The translations under genes and the position numbers were made by a program. A DNA stretch of 64,000 bases from Streptomyces sp. ISL-1 (GTDB taxonomy: Bacteria; Actinomycetota; Actinomycetes; Streptomycetales; Streptomycetaceae): positions 1 to 64,000 of the forward strand of contig NZ_JAGGOI010000034.1 in the NCBI RefSeq assembly GCF_018614585.1, in the 5' to 3' direction. Within the stretch, counting starts at the first letter, position 1, and every line of letters begins with the position of its first letter. Below, piece by piece: positions 16,505-24,637 of this stretch. The notes beneath the pieces were generated by a model. That model did not search any database and was not told where the DNA came from. It saw nothing but the letters and a program-made list of their open reading frames with translations.

Positions 16505-17797
16505 TCAGCCCTCCAGGAACGCCGTCATCGCGTTCGCCAGCAGATACGGGTCGTCCACACCGCACAGTTCACGCGCGCTGTGCATCGACAGGATCGCCAC
16601 GCCGATGTCCACGGTCTGGATGCCGTGCCGGGCGGCGGTGATCGGGCCGATGGTCGTGCCGCACGGCATCGCGTTGTTCGACACGAACATCTGCCACGGC
16701 ACCCCCGCCTTCTCGCAGGCCGCGGCGAACACCGCGCGTCCGCTGCCGTCGGTGGCGTACCGCTGGTTCACATTGACCTTGAGGATCGGGCCGCCGTTCA
16801 CTCGCGGGTGGTGCGTCGGATCGTGCCGCTCCCCGTAGTTGGGATGCACGGCGTGACCGGTGTCCGAGGACAGACAGACCGTCCCGGCGAACGCGCGCGC
16901 CCGGTCCTCGTAACTGCCGCCGCGCGCGAACACCGAACGCTCCAGCACCGAGCCGAGCAACGGACCCTCCGCGCCGGTGTCCGACTGCGAGCCGTTCTCC
17001 TCGTGGTCGAAGGCGGCGAGCACCGGGATGTAGGGCAGATCCCGGCCGGCCACGGCCACCAGCGCCGCCGTCCCGGCGTGCACGGACAGCAGATTGTCCA
17101 TCCGAGGTCCGGCCACCAGCTCCCTGTCCCGGCCCAGGTAAGCGGGCGGCTCGATGGAGTGCACCATCAGGTCCCAGCCGGTGACCTCGCCCTCCGCGAT
17201 CCCCGCCTCCTCTTCCAGGAAACGGATCAGATCGCCCTCCACGACATCGCCGAGACCCCAGATCGGCTGCATGTGCTTCTGCCGGTCGAGCTTCAGACCG
17301 TCGTTGGCCTGCCGGTCGAGGTGGATGGCGAGCTGCGGCACGCGTAGCAGCGCCCGGTCCACATTCACCAGCCGGTGCGAACCGTCCCGCAGGCTGAGCC
17401 GCCCGGCCAGCCCCAGATCACGGTCGAGCCAGGTGTTGAGCAGCGTCCCGCCGTACACCTCGACGGCGATCTGCCGCCAGCCGTGCGAACCGGTGTCGGG
17501 CAGCGGCTTGACCCGCAGATTGGGCGAGTCGGTGTGCGCGCCGACGATCCGGAAGGGGGTGTGCGCGCGGGTGCCCTCGGGCACGTACCAGGCGATGATC
17601 GCCCCACCGCGCAGCACATACTTGCCGCCGGTCGTCCTGTCCCAGACATCGGTCTCCAGCACCTGCCGGAAGCCGGCTTTCTCCAGCCGCTCGGCTGCGG
17701 CGGCCACGGCGTGGTACGGAGAGGGCCCGGCCGCCAGGAAGGACATGAGGTCGTCGGTGTGTCCGCGATCGAAGCGGGCGGGTGTGCTGCTGCTCAT
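16505..17797 (-). CDS. M18-family metalloaminopeptidase (aspartyl aminopeptidase-like)
   Basis: 430 residues, standard for M18. The two-zinc site residues appear in order: GAHTDSPN, GPRMDNL, FDHEENGS, SSDTGHAVHPNY and the C-terminal SMHSARE. These cytosolic dodecamers remove N-terminal acidic residues from peptides. It is preceded on the same strand by the acyl-CoA dehydrogenase gene, but a 20-bp hairpin stands between them, so it likely has its own promoter between 17797 and 17834. Confidence 0.9.
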   Translation of the reverse strand: MSSSTPARFDRGHTDDLMSFLAAGPSPYHAVAAAAERLEKAGFRQVLETDVWDRTTGGKYVLRGGAIIAWYVPEGTRAHTPFRIVGAHTDSPNLRVKPLPDTGSHGWRQIAVEVYGGTLLNTWLDRDLGLAGRLSLRDGSHRLVNVDRALLRVPQLAIHLDRQANDGLKLDRQKHMQPIWGLGDVVEGDLIRFLEEEAGIAEGEVTGWDLMVHSIEPPAYLGRDRELVAGPRMDNLLSVHAGTAALVAVAGRDLPYIPVLAAFDHEENGSQSDTGAEGPLLGSVLERSVFARGGSYEDRARAFAGTVCLSSDTGHAVHPNYGERHDPTHHPRVNGGPILKVNVNQRYATDGSGRAVFAAACEKAGVPWQMFVSNNAMPCGTTIGPITAARHGIQTVDIGVAILSMHSARELCGVDDPYLLANAMTAFLEG

Positions 17798-17834
17798 GGG
17801 GTCACCCTAACGAGGGTCGTACGCAGGGGGCACA

Positions 17835-17880
17835 GACGGATGCGGCCCGCCCCCGGCGAGGGGGGCGGGCCGCATCCGTC
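17835..17880 (-). terminator. Terminator after the acyl-CoA dehydrogenase gene
   Basis: Perfect 20-bp stem (GACGGATGCGGCCCGCCCCC at 17835-17854 with 17861-17880) and a 6-nt loop. This is among the strongest hairpins in the window. Confidence 0.88.
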
Positions 17881-17895
17881 GATGGTGCGGGGCGA

Positions 17896-19722
17896 CTAGA
17901 AAGCCGCCTCGTCCAGGTCCATCAGCGAACTGTCCACGGTCTCGGCGAGCGCGCGCTCGGCCGAGACGCCCGGCAGGATGTTGGCGGCGAAGAACTTCGC
18001 GGCCGCGATCTTGCCCTGGTAGAACGGCACATCCTTGGCGGACGCGGTCTCGAGCTTCTCCGCCGCGACGGCCGCTCCGCGCAGGAGCAGGTAGCCGACG
18101 ACCACATCGCCCGAGGCCATCAGCAGGCGGGTGGTGTTGAGGCCCACCTTGTAGATGTTCTTGACGTCCTCGCCGGTGGCTATGAGGTCGGTCGTCATCG
18201 TGCCGACGATCGCCTCCAGGTCGACCGCGGCCTTGGCGAGCGTGTCGCGGGCCGGGGCCAGCTCGTCGCCGCCGGTGCCGACCGCCAGGAACTTCTTGAT
18301 CTCCTCGGAGAGGGTGTTCAGCGCCTGGCCCTGGTCGCGGACGATCTTCCGGAAGAAGTAGTCCTGACCCTGGATCGCCGTGGTGCCCTCGTAAAGGGTG
18401 TCGATCTTGGCGTCCCGGATGTACTGCTCGACCGGGTACTCCTGCAGATAGCCGGAGCCGCCGAAGGTCTGCAGCGACTGGGCGAGCTGCTCGTACGACT
18501 TCTCCGAGCCGTAGCCCTTCACGATCGGCAGCAGCAGGTCGTTCAGCGCGACGAGGGCCTTGGCTTCCTCGCCGGCGGTCTCCTTGACGGCGATTTCGTC
18601 CTGGACGGACGCCGTGTACAGCACGAGGGCGCGCATGCCCTCGGCGTACGCCTTCTGCGTCATCAGTGCGCGGCGCACGTCCGGGTGGTGCGTGATGGTG
18701 ACCTTGGGTGCGGTCTTGTCCGCGAAGTTCACCAGGTCCTGGCCCTGGACGCGCTCCTTGGCGTACTCCAGCGCGTTGAGGTAGCCGGTCGACAGGGTCG
18801 CGATGGCCTTCGTGCCGACCATCATCCGGGCGAACTCGATGATCATGAACATCTGGCGGATGCCGTCGTGCTTGTCGCCGATCAGCCAGCCCTTGGCGGG
18901 GTGCTGGTCGCCGAAGGTCATCTCGCAGGTGTTGGAGGCCTTGAGGCCCATCTTGTGCTCGACGTTCGTGGCGTACACGCCGTTGCGCTCGCCCAGCTCG
19001 CCGGTCTCCCAGTCGAAGTGGAACTTCGGCACGAGGAAGAGCGACAGACCCTTGGTGCCGGGGCCGTTGCCCTCGGGGCGGGCCAGCACGTAGTGAAGGA
19101 TGTTCTCCTCCATGTCGTGCTCACCGGAGGTGATGAAGCGCTTCACACCCTCGATGTGCCAGGAGCCGTCCTCCTGCTGCACGGCCTTGGTGCGGCCGGC
19201 GCCCACGTCCGAGCCGGCGTCCGGCTCGGTGAGGACCATGGTGGAGCCCCAGCGCTTCTCGACGGCGATCTCGGCGACCTTCTTCTGCGCCTCGTTGCCC
19301 TCCTCGAAGAGGATGCCGGCGAAGGCCGGGCCGGAGGAGTACATCCAGATGGCCGGGTTCGAGCCGAGCAGCAGCTCCGCGTAGGACCAGATGAGGGAGC
19401 GGGGCGAGGTGGTGCCGCCGATCTCCTCGGGCAGGCCGAGACGCCAGTACTCGGAGTCCATGAAGGCCTGGTAGCTCTTCTTGAAGGACGCCGGAACGGG
19501 CGCGGTGTTGGTGGCGGGGTCGAAAACCGGCGGGTTGCGGTCGGCATCCGCGAAGGATTCGGCCAGCTCGTTCTCGGCGAGGCGGGCGATCTCTTCGAGG
19601 ATCGACTTGGCGGTGTCGACGTCCATCTCCGCGAACGGGCCGGTGCCGTACAGCTTGTCGCGCCCGAGGACCTCGAAGAGGTTGAACTCGATGTCGCGGA
19701 GATTCGACTTGTAGTGCCCCAT
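17896..19722 (-). CDS. Long-form acyl-CoA dehydrogenase (FadE5-like)
   Basis: 608 residues from ATG 19722 (MGHYKSNLRDIEFNLFEVLG), longer than the usual 380-400 because of an N-terminal extension and a C-terminal domain, as in the mycobacterial FadE5 type. FAD/substrate motifs MVLTEPDAGSDVG and GTKGLSLFLVPKF are present, and the catalytic base lies in TLYEGTTAIQGQDYFFRK. It introduces the 2,3-double bond in acyl-CoAs during beta-oxidation. The upstream frame lacks family sequence. Transcribed alone and closed by the hairpin at 17835-17880. Confidence 0.88.
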   Translation of the reverse strand: MGHYKSNLRDIEFNLFEVLGRDKLYGTGPFAEMDVDTAKSILEEIARLAENELAESFADADRNPPVFDPATNTAPVPASFKKSYQAFMDSEYWRLGLPEEIGGTTSPRSLIWSYAELLLGSNPAIWMYSSGPAFAGILFEEGNEAQKKVAEIAVEKRWGSTMVLTEPDAGSDVGAGRTKAVQQEDGSWHIEGVKRFITSGEHDMEENILHYVLARPEGNGPGTKGLSLFLVPKFHFDWETGELGERNGVYATNVEHKMGLKASNTCEMTFGDQHPAKGWLIGDKHDGIRQMFMIIEFARMMVGTKAIATLSTGYLNALEYAKERVQGQDLVNFADKTAPKVTITHHPDVRRALMTQKAYAEGMRALVLYTASVQDEIAVKETAGEEAKALVALNDLLLPIVKGYGSEKSYEQLAQSLQTFGGSGYLQEYPVEQYIRDAKIDTLYEGTTAIQGQDYFFRKIVRDQGQALNTLSEEIKKFLAVGTGGDELAPARDTLAKAAVDLEAIVGTMTTDLIATGEDVKNIYKVGLNTTRLLMASGDVVVGYLLLRGAAVAAEKLETASAKDVPFYQGKIAAAKFFAANILPGVSAERALAETVDSSLMDLDEAAF

Positions 19723-19852
19723 GGCGACGGCTCCGTAAAGATCGGGAGGCGGATTTCTCATCCACGTACCAGTAAGTAGCTTCGATGATGCTACCCGTCG
19801 GTAATAAGATGCAACCCCCAAGGGGCATCTGTGACTCAGTACTCTTGCGGGC

Positions 19853-20305
19853 ATGTACGGCTATGACCAGACCCCGGGCGCTCAGCAGCAGCAGTACGTG
19901 CCGCAGCAGCCTTCGTACGGCGAGCAGCCGCTGTATCCCGAGCCGTCGCCGCCCTCGCTCGCCGACGCGGTGCGGGCCTTCACCACCGCGTCCCTGTCCG
20001 CCGAGGACTTTCAGCAGGTCTTCGCGACGTCGAAGGTCTACTGCCCGCGCGGCGACAACCCCGGTTTCCTGGCGCTGCACAACACCCAGCAGCCCGTCAT
20101 CCCGATGTTCACCACGCTCAAGGAGTTGCGCAGGTACGCGGGCAAGGAGTCCAAGTACTTCGTGATCACCGGGGCCGAGGTGATCGACCTGCTGCCGACC
20201 GGGTACGGCTTCGTCCTCGACATGGAGGGCGATCACCGGATGGTCTTCGACGCGAAGGCCGTGGAGCAGATGGTCGACTTCGCGATGCGGCGTATGTACG
20301 GCTAG
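19853..20305 (+). CDS. SseB-family protein
   Basis: 150 residues. A Gln/Pro/Tyr-rich N-terminus (about 1-38) is followed by an SseB N-terminal-type domain (VYCPRGDNPGFLALHNTQQPVIPMFTT, then LLPTGYGFVLDMEGDHRMVFDAKAVEQM). In enterobacteria SseB affects serine sensitivity; in actinobacteria the role is unknown. ATG start, divergent from the acyl-CoA dehydrogenase gene, with the hairpin 20338-20367 just after it. Confidence 0.65.
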   Translation: MYGYDQTPGAQQQQYVPQQPSYGEQPLYPEPSPPSLADAVRAFTTASLSAEDFQQVFATSKVYCPRGDNPGFLALHNTQQPVIPMFTTLKELRRYAGKESKYFVITGAEVIDLLPTGYGFVLDMEGDHRMVFDAKAVEQMVDFAMRRMYG

Positions 20306-20337
20306 CCGCGGCCGGTGACTCGCAGGCATGTATGAAG

Positions 20338-20367
20338 GGCGCCCGGGGGGAATTCCTCCCGGGCGCC
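20338..20367 (+). terminator. Terminator after the SseB-like gene
   Basis: GGCGCCCGGG (20338-20347) pairs with CCCGGGCGCC (20358-20367) around a GGGAATTCCT loop that can extend the stem. It sits 33 bp past the stop. Confidence 0.8.
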
Positions 20368-20429
20368 TCGCGTTCCAGTGGCAAGAAGTTCAGCCTTCAA
20401 CTAAACTGGACGCACAAGGAGGTCCCGTC

Positions 20430-21386
20430 ATGCCTGCAGTGACTGTCGAGAACCCGCTCACCCTGCCACGCGTAACCGCGCCGGCCGGGGCTGTGCCGCG
20501 CCCCGTGCTCGCCGTGACCACGGCGCCGGCCGGGTTCGAGGGGGAGGGCTTCCCGGTGCGACGTGCGTTCGCCGGGATCAACTACCAGCACCTCGATCCG
20601 TTCATCATGATGGACCAGATGGGCGAGGTGGAGTACGCGCCGGGTGAGCCGAAGGGAACGCCCTGGCATCCGCACCGCGGCTTCGAGACCGTCACGTATC
20701 TGATCGACGGGACGTTCGTCCACCAGGACAGCAACGGCGGCGGCGGGACCATTCAGAACGGCGACACCCAGTGGATGACGGCGGGCTCCGGCCTGCTCCA
20801 CATCGAGGCGCCGCCGGAGTCGCTCGTCACGTCCGGCGGGCTCTTCCACGGGCTCCAGCTGTGGGTGAACCTCCCGGCGAGCGACAAGATGATGGAGCCC
20901 AGGTACCAGGACATCCGCGGCGGCCAGGTCCAGCTGCTGACCTCGGCGGACGGCGGGGCGCTGCTGCGGGTCATCGCGGGTGAGCTGGACGGGCACGAGG
21001 GGCCGGGCATAACGCACACGCCGATCACGATGGTCCACGCGACGCTGCGCCCGGGCGCGGAGATCACGCTGCCGTGGCGGGAGGACTTCAACGGCCTCGC
21101 GTACGTCCTGGCGGGCCGCGGCGCGGTCGGCACGGACCGGCGGCCGGTCCGGATGGGCCAGACGGCGGTGTTCGGGACGGGCGGATCGCTGACGGTCCGC
21201 GCGGACGAGTCCCAGGACTCGAACAGCCCGGACCTGGAGGTCGTGCTGCTGGGCGGGCGTCCGATCCGGGAGCCGATGGCGCACTACGGGCCGTTCGTGA
21301 TGAACAGCCGCGCGGAGCTGCAGCAGGCGGTGGAGGACTTCCAGGCGGGACGCCTCGGCACGATCCCTGCCGTGCACGGCATGTGA
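20430..21386 (+). CDS. Pirin-family bicupin
   Basis: 318 residues; ATG 20430 preceded by a near-perfect AAGGAGGT (20416-20423), the strongest ribosome-binding site in the window. The metal ligands of pirin are conserved: H80 and H82 (WHPHRGFETV), H124 and E126 (GSGLLHIEA). Bacterial pirins act as quercetin dioxygenases or bind metabolic enzymes such as pyruvate dehydrogenase E1; which applies here is unknown. Its last codons and stop are duplicated in a 20-bp tandem repeat. Confidence 0.9.
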   Translation: MPAVTVENPLTLPRVTAPAGAVPRPVLAVTTAPAGFEGEGFPVRRAFAGINYQHLDPFIMMDQMGEVEYAPGEPKGTPWHPHRGFETVTYLIDGTFVHQDSNGGGGTIQNGDTQWMTAGSGLLHIEAPPESLVTSGGLFHGLQLWVNLPASDKMMEPRYQDIRGGQVQLLTSADGGALLRVIAGELDGHEGPGITHTPITMVHATLRPGAEITLPWREDFNGLAYVLAGRGAVGTDRRPVRMGQTAVFGTGGSLTVRADESQDSNSPDLEVVLLGGRPIREPMAHYGPFVMNSRAELQQAVEDFQAGRLGTIPAVHGM

Positions 21387-21415
21387 GTACGTCAGACGGC
21401 ATGTGAGTACGTCAG
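21376..21415. repeat. Perfect 20-bp tandem duplication spanning the pirin stop codon
   Basis: ACGGCATGTGAGTACGTCAG occurs at 21376-21395 and again at 21396-21415 with no mismatch. The TGA stop of pirin is 21384-21386. The unit is not a multiple of 3, so the second copy is not an in-frame backup stop. Confidence 0.95.
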
Positions 21416-21416
21416 T

Positions 21417-21475
21417 ACGAAGGGCGGGTCGCATCTCCCGGGTACGTCACCCGGGAGACGCGCCCCGCCCTTCGT
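21417..21475. terminator. Two-part bidirectional terminator overlapping the MASE1 gene end
   Basis: Outer stem ACGAAGGGCGGG / CCCGCCCTTCGT (21417-21428 with 21464-21475) encloses an inner stem CTCCCGGGT / ACCCGGGAG. The right arm is inside the last codons of the leftward MASE1 gene. Confidence 0.8.
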
Positions 21476-22457
21476 CGTTCTCGGGCGGCGGCCATCGGTA
21501 GGTGGCCGGGCGTGGCTCCATCTGGGCCACCATCTCGGAGAGCTGTACGACGACCCGCCTGATTTCTTCCTGGGTTCGGTTCCGCTCGATGATGACCGCC
21601 GAGAGCAACAGCGCCGTAAACGCCGCGGCGCCGTTGAATGCCTGGAGCGTGACCATGATCGCGAAAAGGTCCTGATGGGCGAACGGGCCGATCTGGCGGG
21701 CTGCGGCAAGGATCGCCAGCGTCGAGACGCCCAACGCGCATGGCGCCGCGCCGGCCAGCTGGAAGCGGAACGCGGCCCAGATCAAGAACGGGAAGGCGAG
21801 GAAGAGCAGCGACGAGATGCCGGTATTCGTCGCCAGATACATGACAGCCAGGGTGCCCGTCAGGAGCGCCGTCGCCTCGGCCCACCGGCTGAGAGGGGCC
21901 CGGGGCCAGCGGGCCGTGCGGACGACGAGCAGAAACGGCGCGACGACGAGCACGCCCATCGCGTCCCCCGTCCACCACACCGACCAGGTCGGCCAGAAGT
22001 CGCTCGGCTGCAGCGCGCCGGCGAGCACCAGCACGCCGCTGCCCACGGTCGAGCTGATCAGCATCGCGCCCAGGGCGCCGAGGAAGATCAGCGCCAGCGC
22101 GTCCCGCAGCCGGTCCAGTGCGTTGTGGAACCCCACACGTCGCAGCAGCAGGTAGGCGCAGACGGGGGCGAGCGTGTTCCCCGCGGTGATGATCAGTACG
22201 GCGGGGAGCGACGGCCCGAGGGAGACGTTGACCAGGAAGGCGCCGAGCGCGATTCCCGGCCAGATCCGCAGACCGAGGAGGAGCAGGCCGGCCACTGCCA
22301 CGCCGGTCGGTGGCCACAGCGGAGTGACCTGGCCACGGACCACTTGCTGGAGGAGCCCCAGCTTCGCGGCTCCGTAGTAGACGGCGGCGACAGCAAGGAT
22401 CTGAAGCGCGGCGGAACCGTAACGCCGCATGTCCTCGTTGCGTACCACGCCAGTCAC
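21447..22457 (-). CDS. MASE1 membrane sensor protein without output domain
   Basis: 336 residues, with eight or more membrane helices in about residues 15-285 matching the MASE1 sensor region (LWPPTGVAVAGLLLLGLRIWPGIALGAFLVN is the signature stretch). After the last helix comes only a short coiled coil (IIERNRTQEEIRRVVVQLSEMVAQM) and a charged tail. MASE1 normally sits N-terminal to a kinase, GGDEF or SpoIIE phosphatase; here no output domain is present, but a separate phosphatase gene lies 74 bp upstream on the same strand. It probably signals through that partner. Confidence 0.8.
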   Translation of the reverse strand: MTGVVRNEDMRRYGSAALQILAVAAVYYGAAKLGLLQQVVRGQVTPLWPPTGVAVAGLLLLGLRIWPGIALGAFLVNVSLGPSLPAVLIITAGNTLAPVCAYLLLRRVGFHNALDRLRDALALIFLGALGAMLISSTVGSGVLVLAGALQPSDFWPTWSVWWTGDAMGVLVVAPFLLVVRTARWPRAPLSRWAEATALLTGTLAVMYLATNTGISSLLFLAFPFLIWAAFRFQLAGAAPCALGVSTLAILAAARQIGPFAHQDLFAIMVTLQAFNGAAAFTALLLSAVIIERNRTQEEIRRVVVQLSEMVAQMEPRPATYRWPPPENDEGRGASPG

Positions 22458-22531
22458 TGAGCCAGCTTATGTATCTCCGCCCACACGCGCCGCTGCGACT
22501 GCGCCGTCCGGCAGCGTCGCGGCGGCGGGGG

Positions 22532-23362
22532 CTATGCCGCCGCCGGGATTCCGCTGTAGCGGGCGACAAGGACGGCGGCATCGTCACTGTGACCGGTCAG
22601 GTCGGCCACTTTGACCACTTCGGCGGCCAGGGCGTCGGGGTCGTCGCCGAATCCGGCGCAGACCAGCCGGGCCACCTCTGCCAGCCCTTCCTCGATCGGG
22701 TAGGTCGGTCCTTCCACGACTCCGTCGGTGAGCAGGACAAGCGATCCGGCCGTCAGCAGCCGTAGGCGGGACACCGGATACCGCTCGCCGGACACGACGC
22801 CGAGGGGCGGGCCACCATGGTCGAGGGCGACGTCGGAGCTTCCGTCGGCGCAGGCCCAGACAATCGGAACGTGGCCGGCGCGGGAGATGGCAAGATCGCC
22901 GCTGATCGGGTCGAAACGCAGGAAGCAGCAGGTTGCGAAGCGTTCGCAGCCCATGGAAAGCAGCAGGTCATTGGCGTGGCTCAGCACCTCACCAGGATCT
23001 GTGGTGGGGCCGGCGAGGGCCCGCAGGCTGGTGCGGACCTGACCCATGAAAGCGATTGCTTCCACATCATGGCCCTCCGCGTCCCCGATGGTGATCCCGA
23101 CCGTCCCGTCCGTCATCAGGAAGGCGTCGTACCAGTCTCCGCCGACGTCGAGGCCGTTCTGAGATGGCGCGTACCGGGCCGCGAGCTGCAGGCCGGGCAG
23201 GGTGGGCAGCGTGGGCGGGAGCATGTGGCGCTGCAGGGCGATGGCCAGCTCCACCCGGGCCCGCTGGAACTTGATCCGGTCCAGGGCGTCGTCGACGAGA
23301 CGCCCGAGGTTGATCAGGAGTTCCTGGGCACTGGCGGGCGGGGGAGTGCGGCGTTCACGCAT
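22532..23362 (-). CDS. SpoIIE/RsbU-type PP2C protein phosphatase
   Basis: 276 residues; the ATG follows CGGAGC. After a short helical N-terminus (residues 10-45) the whole protein is one SpoIIE phosphatase domain: PSQNGLDVGGDWYDAF and ITIGDAEGHDVEA bind the metal pair, and the end has TGHSDDAAVLVARY. RsbU-type enzymes dephosphorylate anti-anti-sigma (STAS) proteins. No sensor domain is fused; the adjacent MASE1 gene in the same operon is the obvious candidate input. Confidence 0.88.
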   Translation of the reverse strand: MRERRTPPPASAQELLINLGRLVDDALDRIKFQRARVELAIALQRHMLPPTLPTLPGLQLAARYAPSQNGLDVGGDWYDAFLMTDGTVGITIGDAEGHDVEAIAFMGQVRTSLRALAGPTTDPGEVLSHANDLLLSMGCERFATCCFLRFDPISGDLAISRAGHVPIVWACADGSSDVALDHGGPPLGVVSGERYPVSRLRLLTAGSLVLLTDGVVEGPTYPIEEGLAEVARLVCAGFGDDPDALAAEVVKVADLTGHSDDAAVLVARYSGIPAAA

Positions 23363-23385
23363 GACCGCTCCGGGGGATTCCCATG

Positions 23386-23414
23386 TGTTCCTTATGACGC
23401 TTTGTTCCTTAATG
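23386..23414. promoter_or_regulatory. Direct repeat in the phosphatase promoter region
   Basis: TGTTCCTTATG (23386-23396) and TGTTCCTTAATG (23403-23414) recur 17 bp apart, AT-rich, directly upstream of the phosphatase start. Possible regulator or sigma-factor contact; inference only. Confidence 0.35.
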
Positions 23415-23518
23415 TCACCTTAACCCCCCGCCTCACCAGGCCGGCCTCGCTCGCCGGCCCTCCGTACGGACGCGGGCGCGCCCAGGAATTCTGACGAGGC
23501 GTCACCCGCCTGGCCCCG

Positions 23519-24637
23519 GTGGACGGGGCGGAACGGCGGGTGCTGTGGTCGGGTGGGAGTGTGCAGACCCTTCTTCCCGAGCCAGTGAGGCGGCTTGCCG
23601 CCTGGTGTGGGGTCATGCTGCTGCTGGCCGGGGTGGTCGCAGTCGGCGTGTGGCTGGTCGTGACGCTCAAGACCGCCGTGACGCCCGTGCTGCTCGCGCT
23701 GCTCGGGACCGCCCTCCTCGGGCCCCTGAACCGGTGGCTCGTCAAGATGAAGGTGAATCGCTCGCTCGCGGCCGCGCTGACCTGTGCGGCCGTCGTCGCC
23801 GTCGTCGGCGGAGCCATGTACATCATCGTCAACGCGCTGATCGAGACCGGCGACCAGATCATCTCCTCGCTGCGGCTGGCCGCCAAGGATCTCGCCAAGT
23901 ACTTCGGGGCCGCCGGGACCTCGCTCGACGACGTTGCCGGCAATGCGAAGGAACTCCTGGGGAAGTTCGGCGGGACCGCCGCGTCCGGGGTGATCACCGG
24001 GCTGAGTGTGGTGGGCGAGCTGATCGCCACCGCCGTGCTGGCGCTGCTGTTCAGTTTCTTCTTTCTGCGGGACTCGGACAGGGCCGTAGGCGCTCTGCGC
24101 TCCCTCGTGCCCGGTACGAGCGGCGACGTCGCCGTGGCCATGGGTCGGCGGGCCTTCGGGGCCGTCGAGGGGTTCATGCGCGGGACGACGTTCATCGCGC
24201 TCATCGACGCGGTCTGCATCACCGTCGGGCTGCTGATCCTGCGCGTCCCCGGGGCCATCGGGCTCGGCGCGCTCGTCTTCGTCGCGGCGTACATCCCCTA
24301 TCTCGGGGCCTTCCTCTCCGGCGCCGTCGCCGTGCTCGTCGCGCTCGCCGACCGCGGGTTCGTGATCGCGCTCTGGGTGCTGGGCGTGGTTCTCGCCGTG
24401 CAGGTGCTGGAGGGGCATGTGCTCCAGCCCATGATCCAGAGCCGTATGGTGCGGATGCATCCGGCGGTCGTGATACTGGCGATCACCGCGGGGGCGTCCG
24501 TCGCCGGCATTCTCGGGATGCTCCTCGCCGTACCGCTCACTGCCGCCGCCTTCGGCGTGCTCAGCGAGCTCAGGACGCGTTACGCGGGCGAATCCGGGTC
24601 CGGGTCCGGACCCGTCTCCGGGGCAGCGGACTCGTAG
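23519..24637 (+). CDS. AI-2E-family membrane transporter
   Basis: About 372 residues with seven or eight membrane segments and the family C-terminal block (GALVFVAAYIPYLGAFLSGAVAVLVALAD, then VQVLEGHVLQPMIQSRMVRMHPAVVILAITAGASVAGILGMLLAVPLTA). The family includes autoinducer-2 and Na+/H+ exporters; the substrate is not predictable. The start is uncertain: GTGs at 23519, 23540 and 23561 all lack a good ribosome-binding site. The 3' end overlaps the convergent phosphatase-kinase gene by 58 bp. Confidence 0.78.
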   Translation: MDGAERRVLWSGGSVQTLLPEPVRRLAAWCGVMLLLAGVVAVGVWLVVTLKTAVTPVLLALLGTALLGPLNRWLVKMKVNRSLAAALTCAAVVAVVGGAMYIIVNALIETGDQIISSLRLAAKDLAKYFGAAGTSLDDVAGNAKELLGKFGGTAASGVITGLSVVGELIATAVLALLFSFFFLRDSDRAVGALRSLVPGTSGDVAVAMGRRAFGAVEGFMRGTTFIALIDAVCITVGLLILRVPGAIGLGALVFVAAYIPYLGAFLSGAVAVLVALADRGFVIALWVLGVVLAVQVLEGHVLQPMIQSRMVRMHPAVVILAITAGASVAGILGMLLAVPLTAAAFGVLSELRTRYAGESGSGSGPVSGAADS

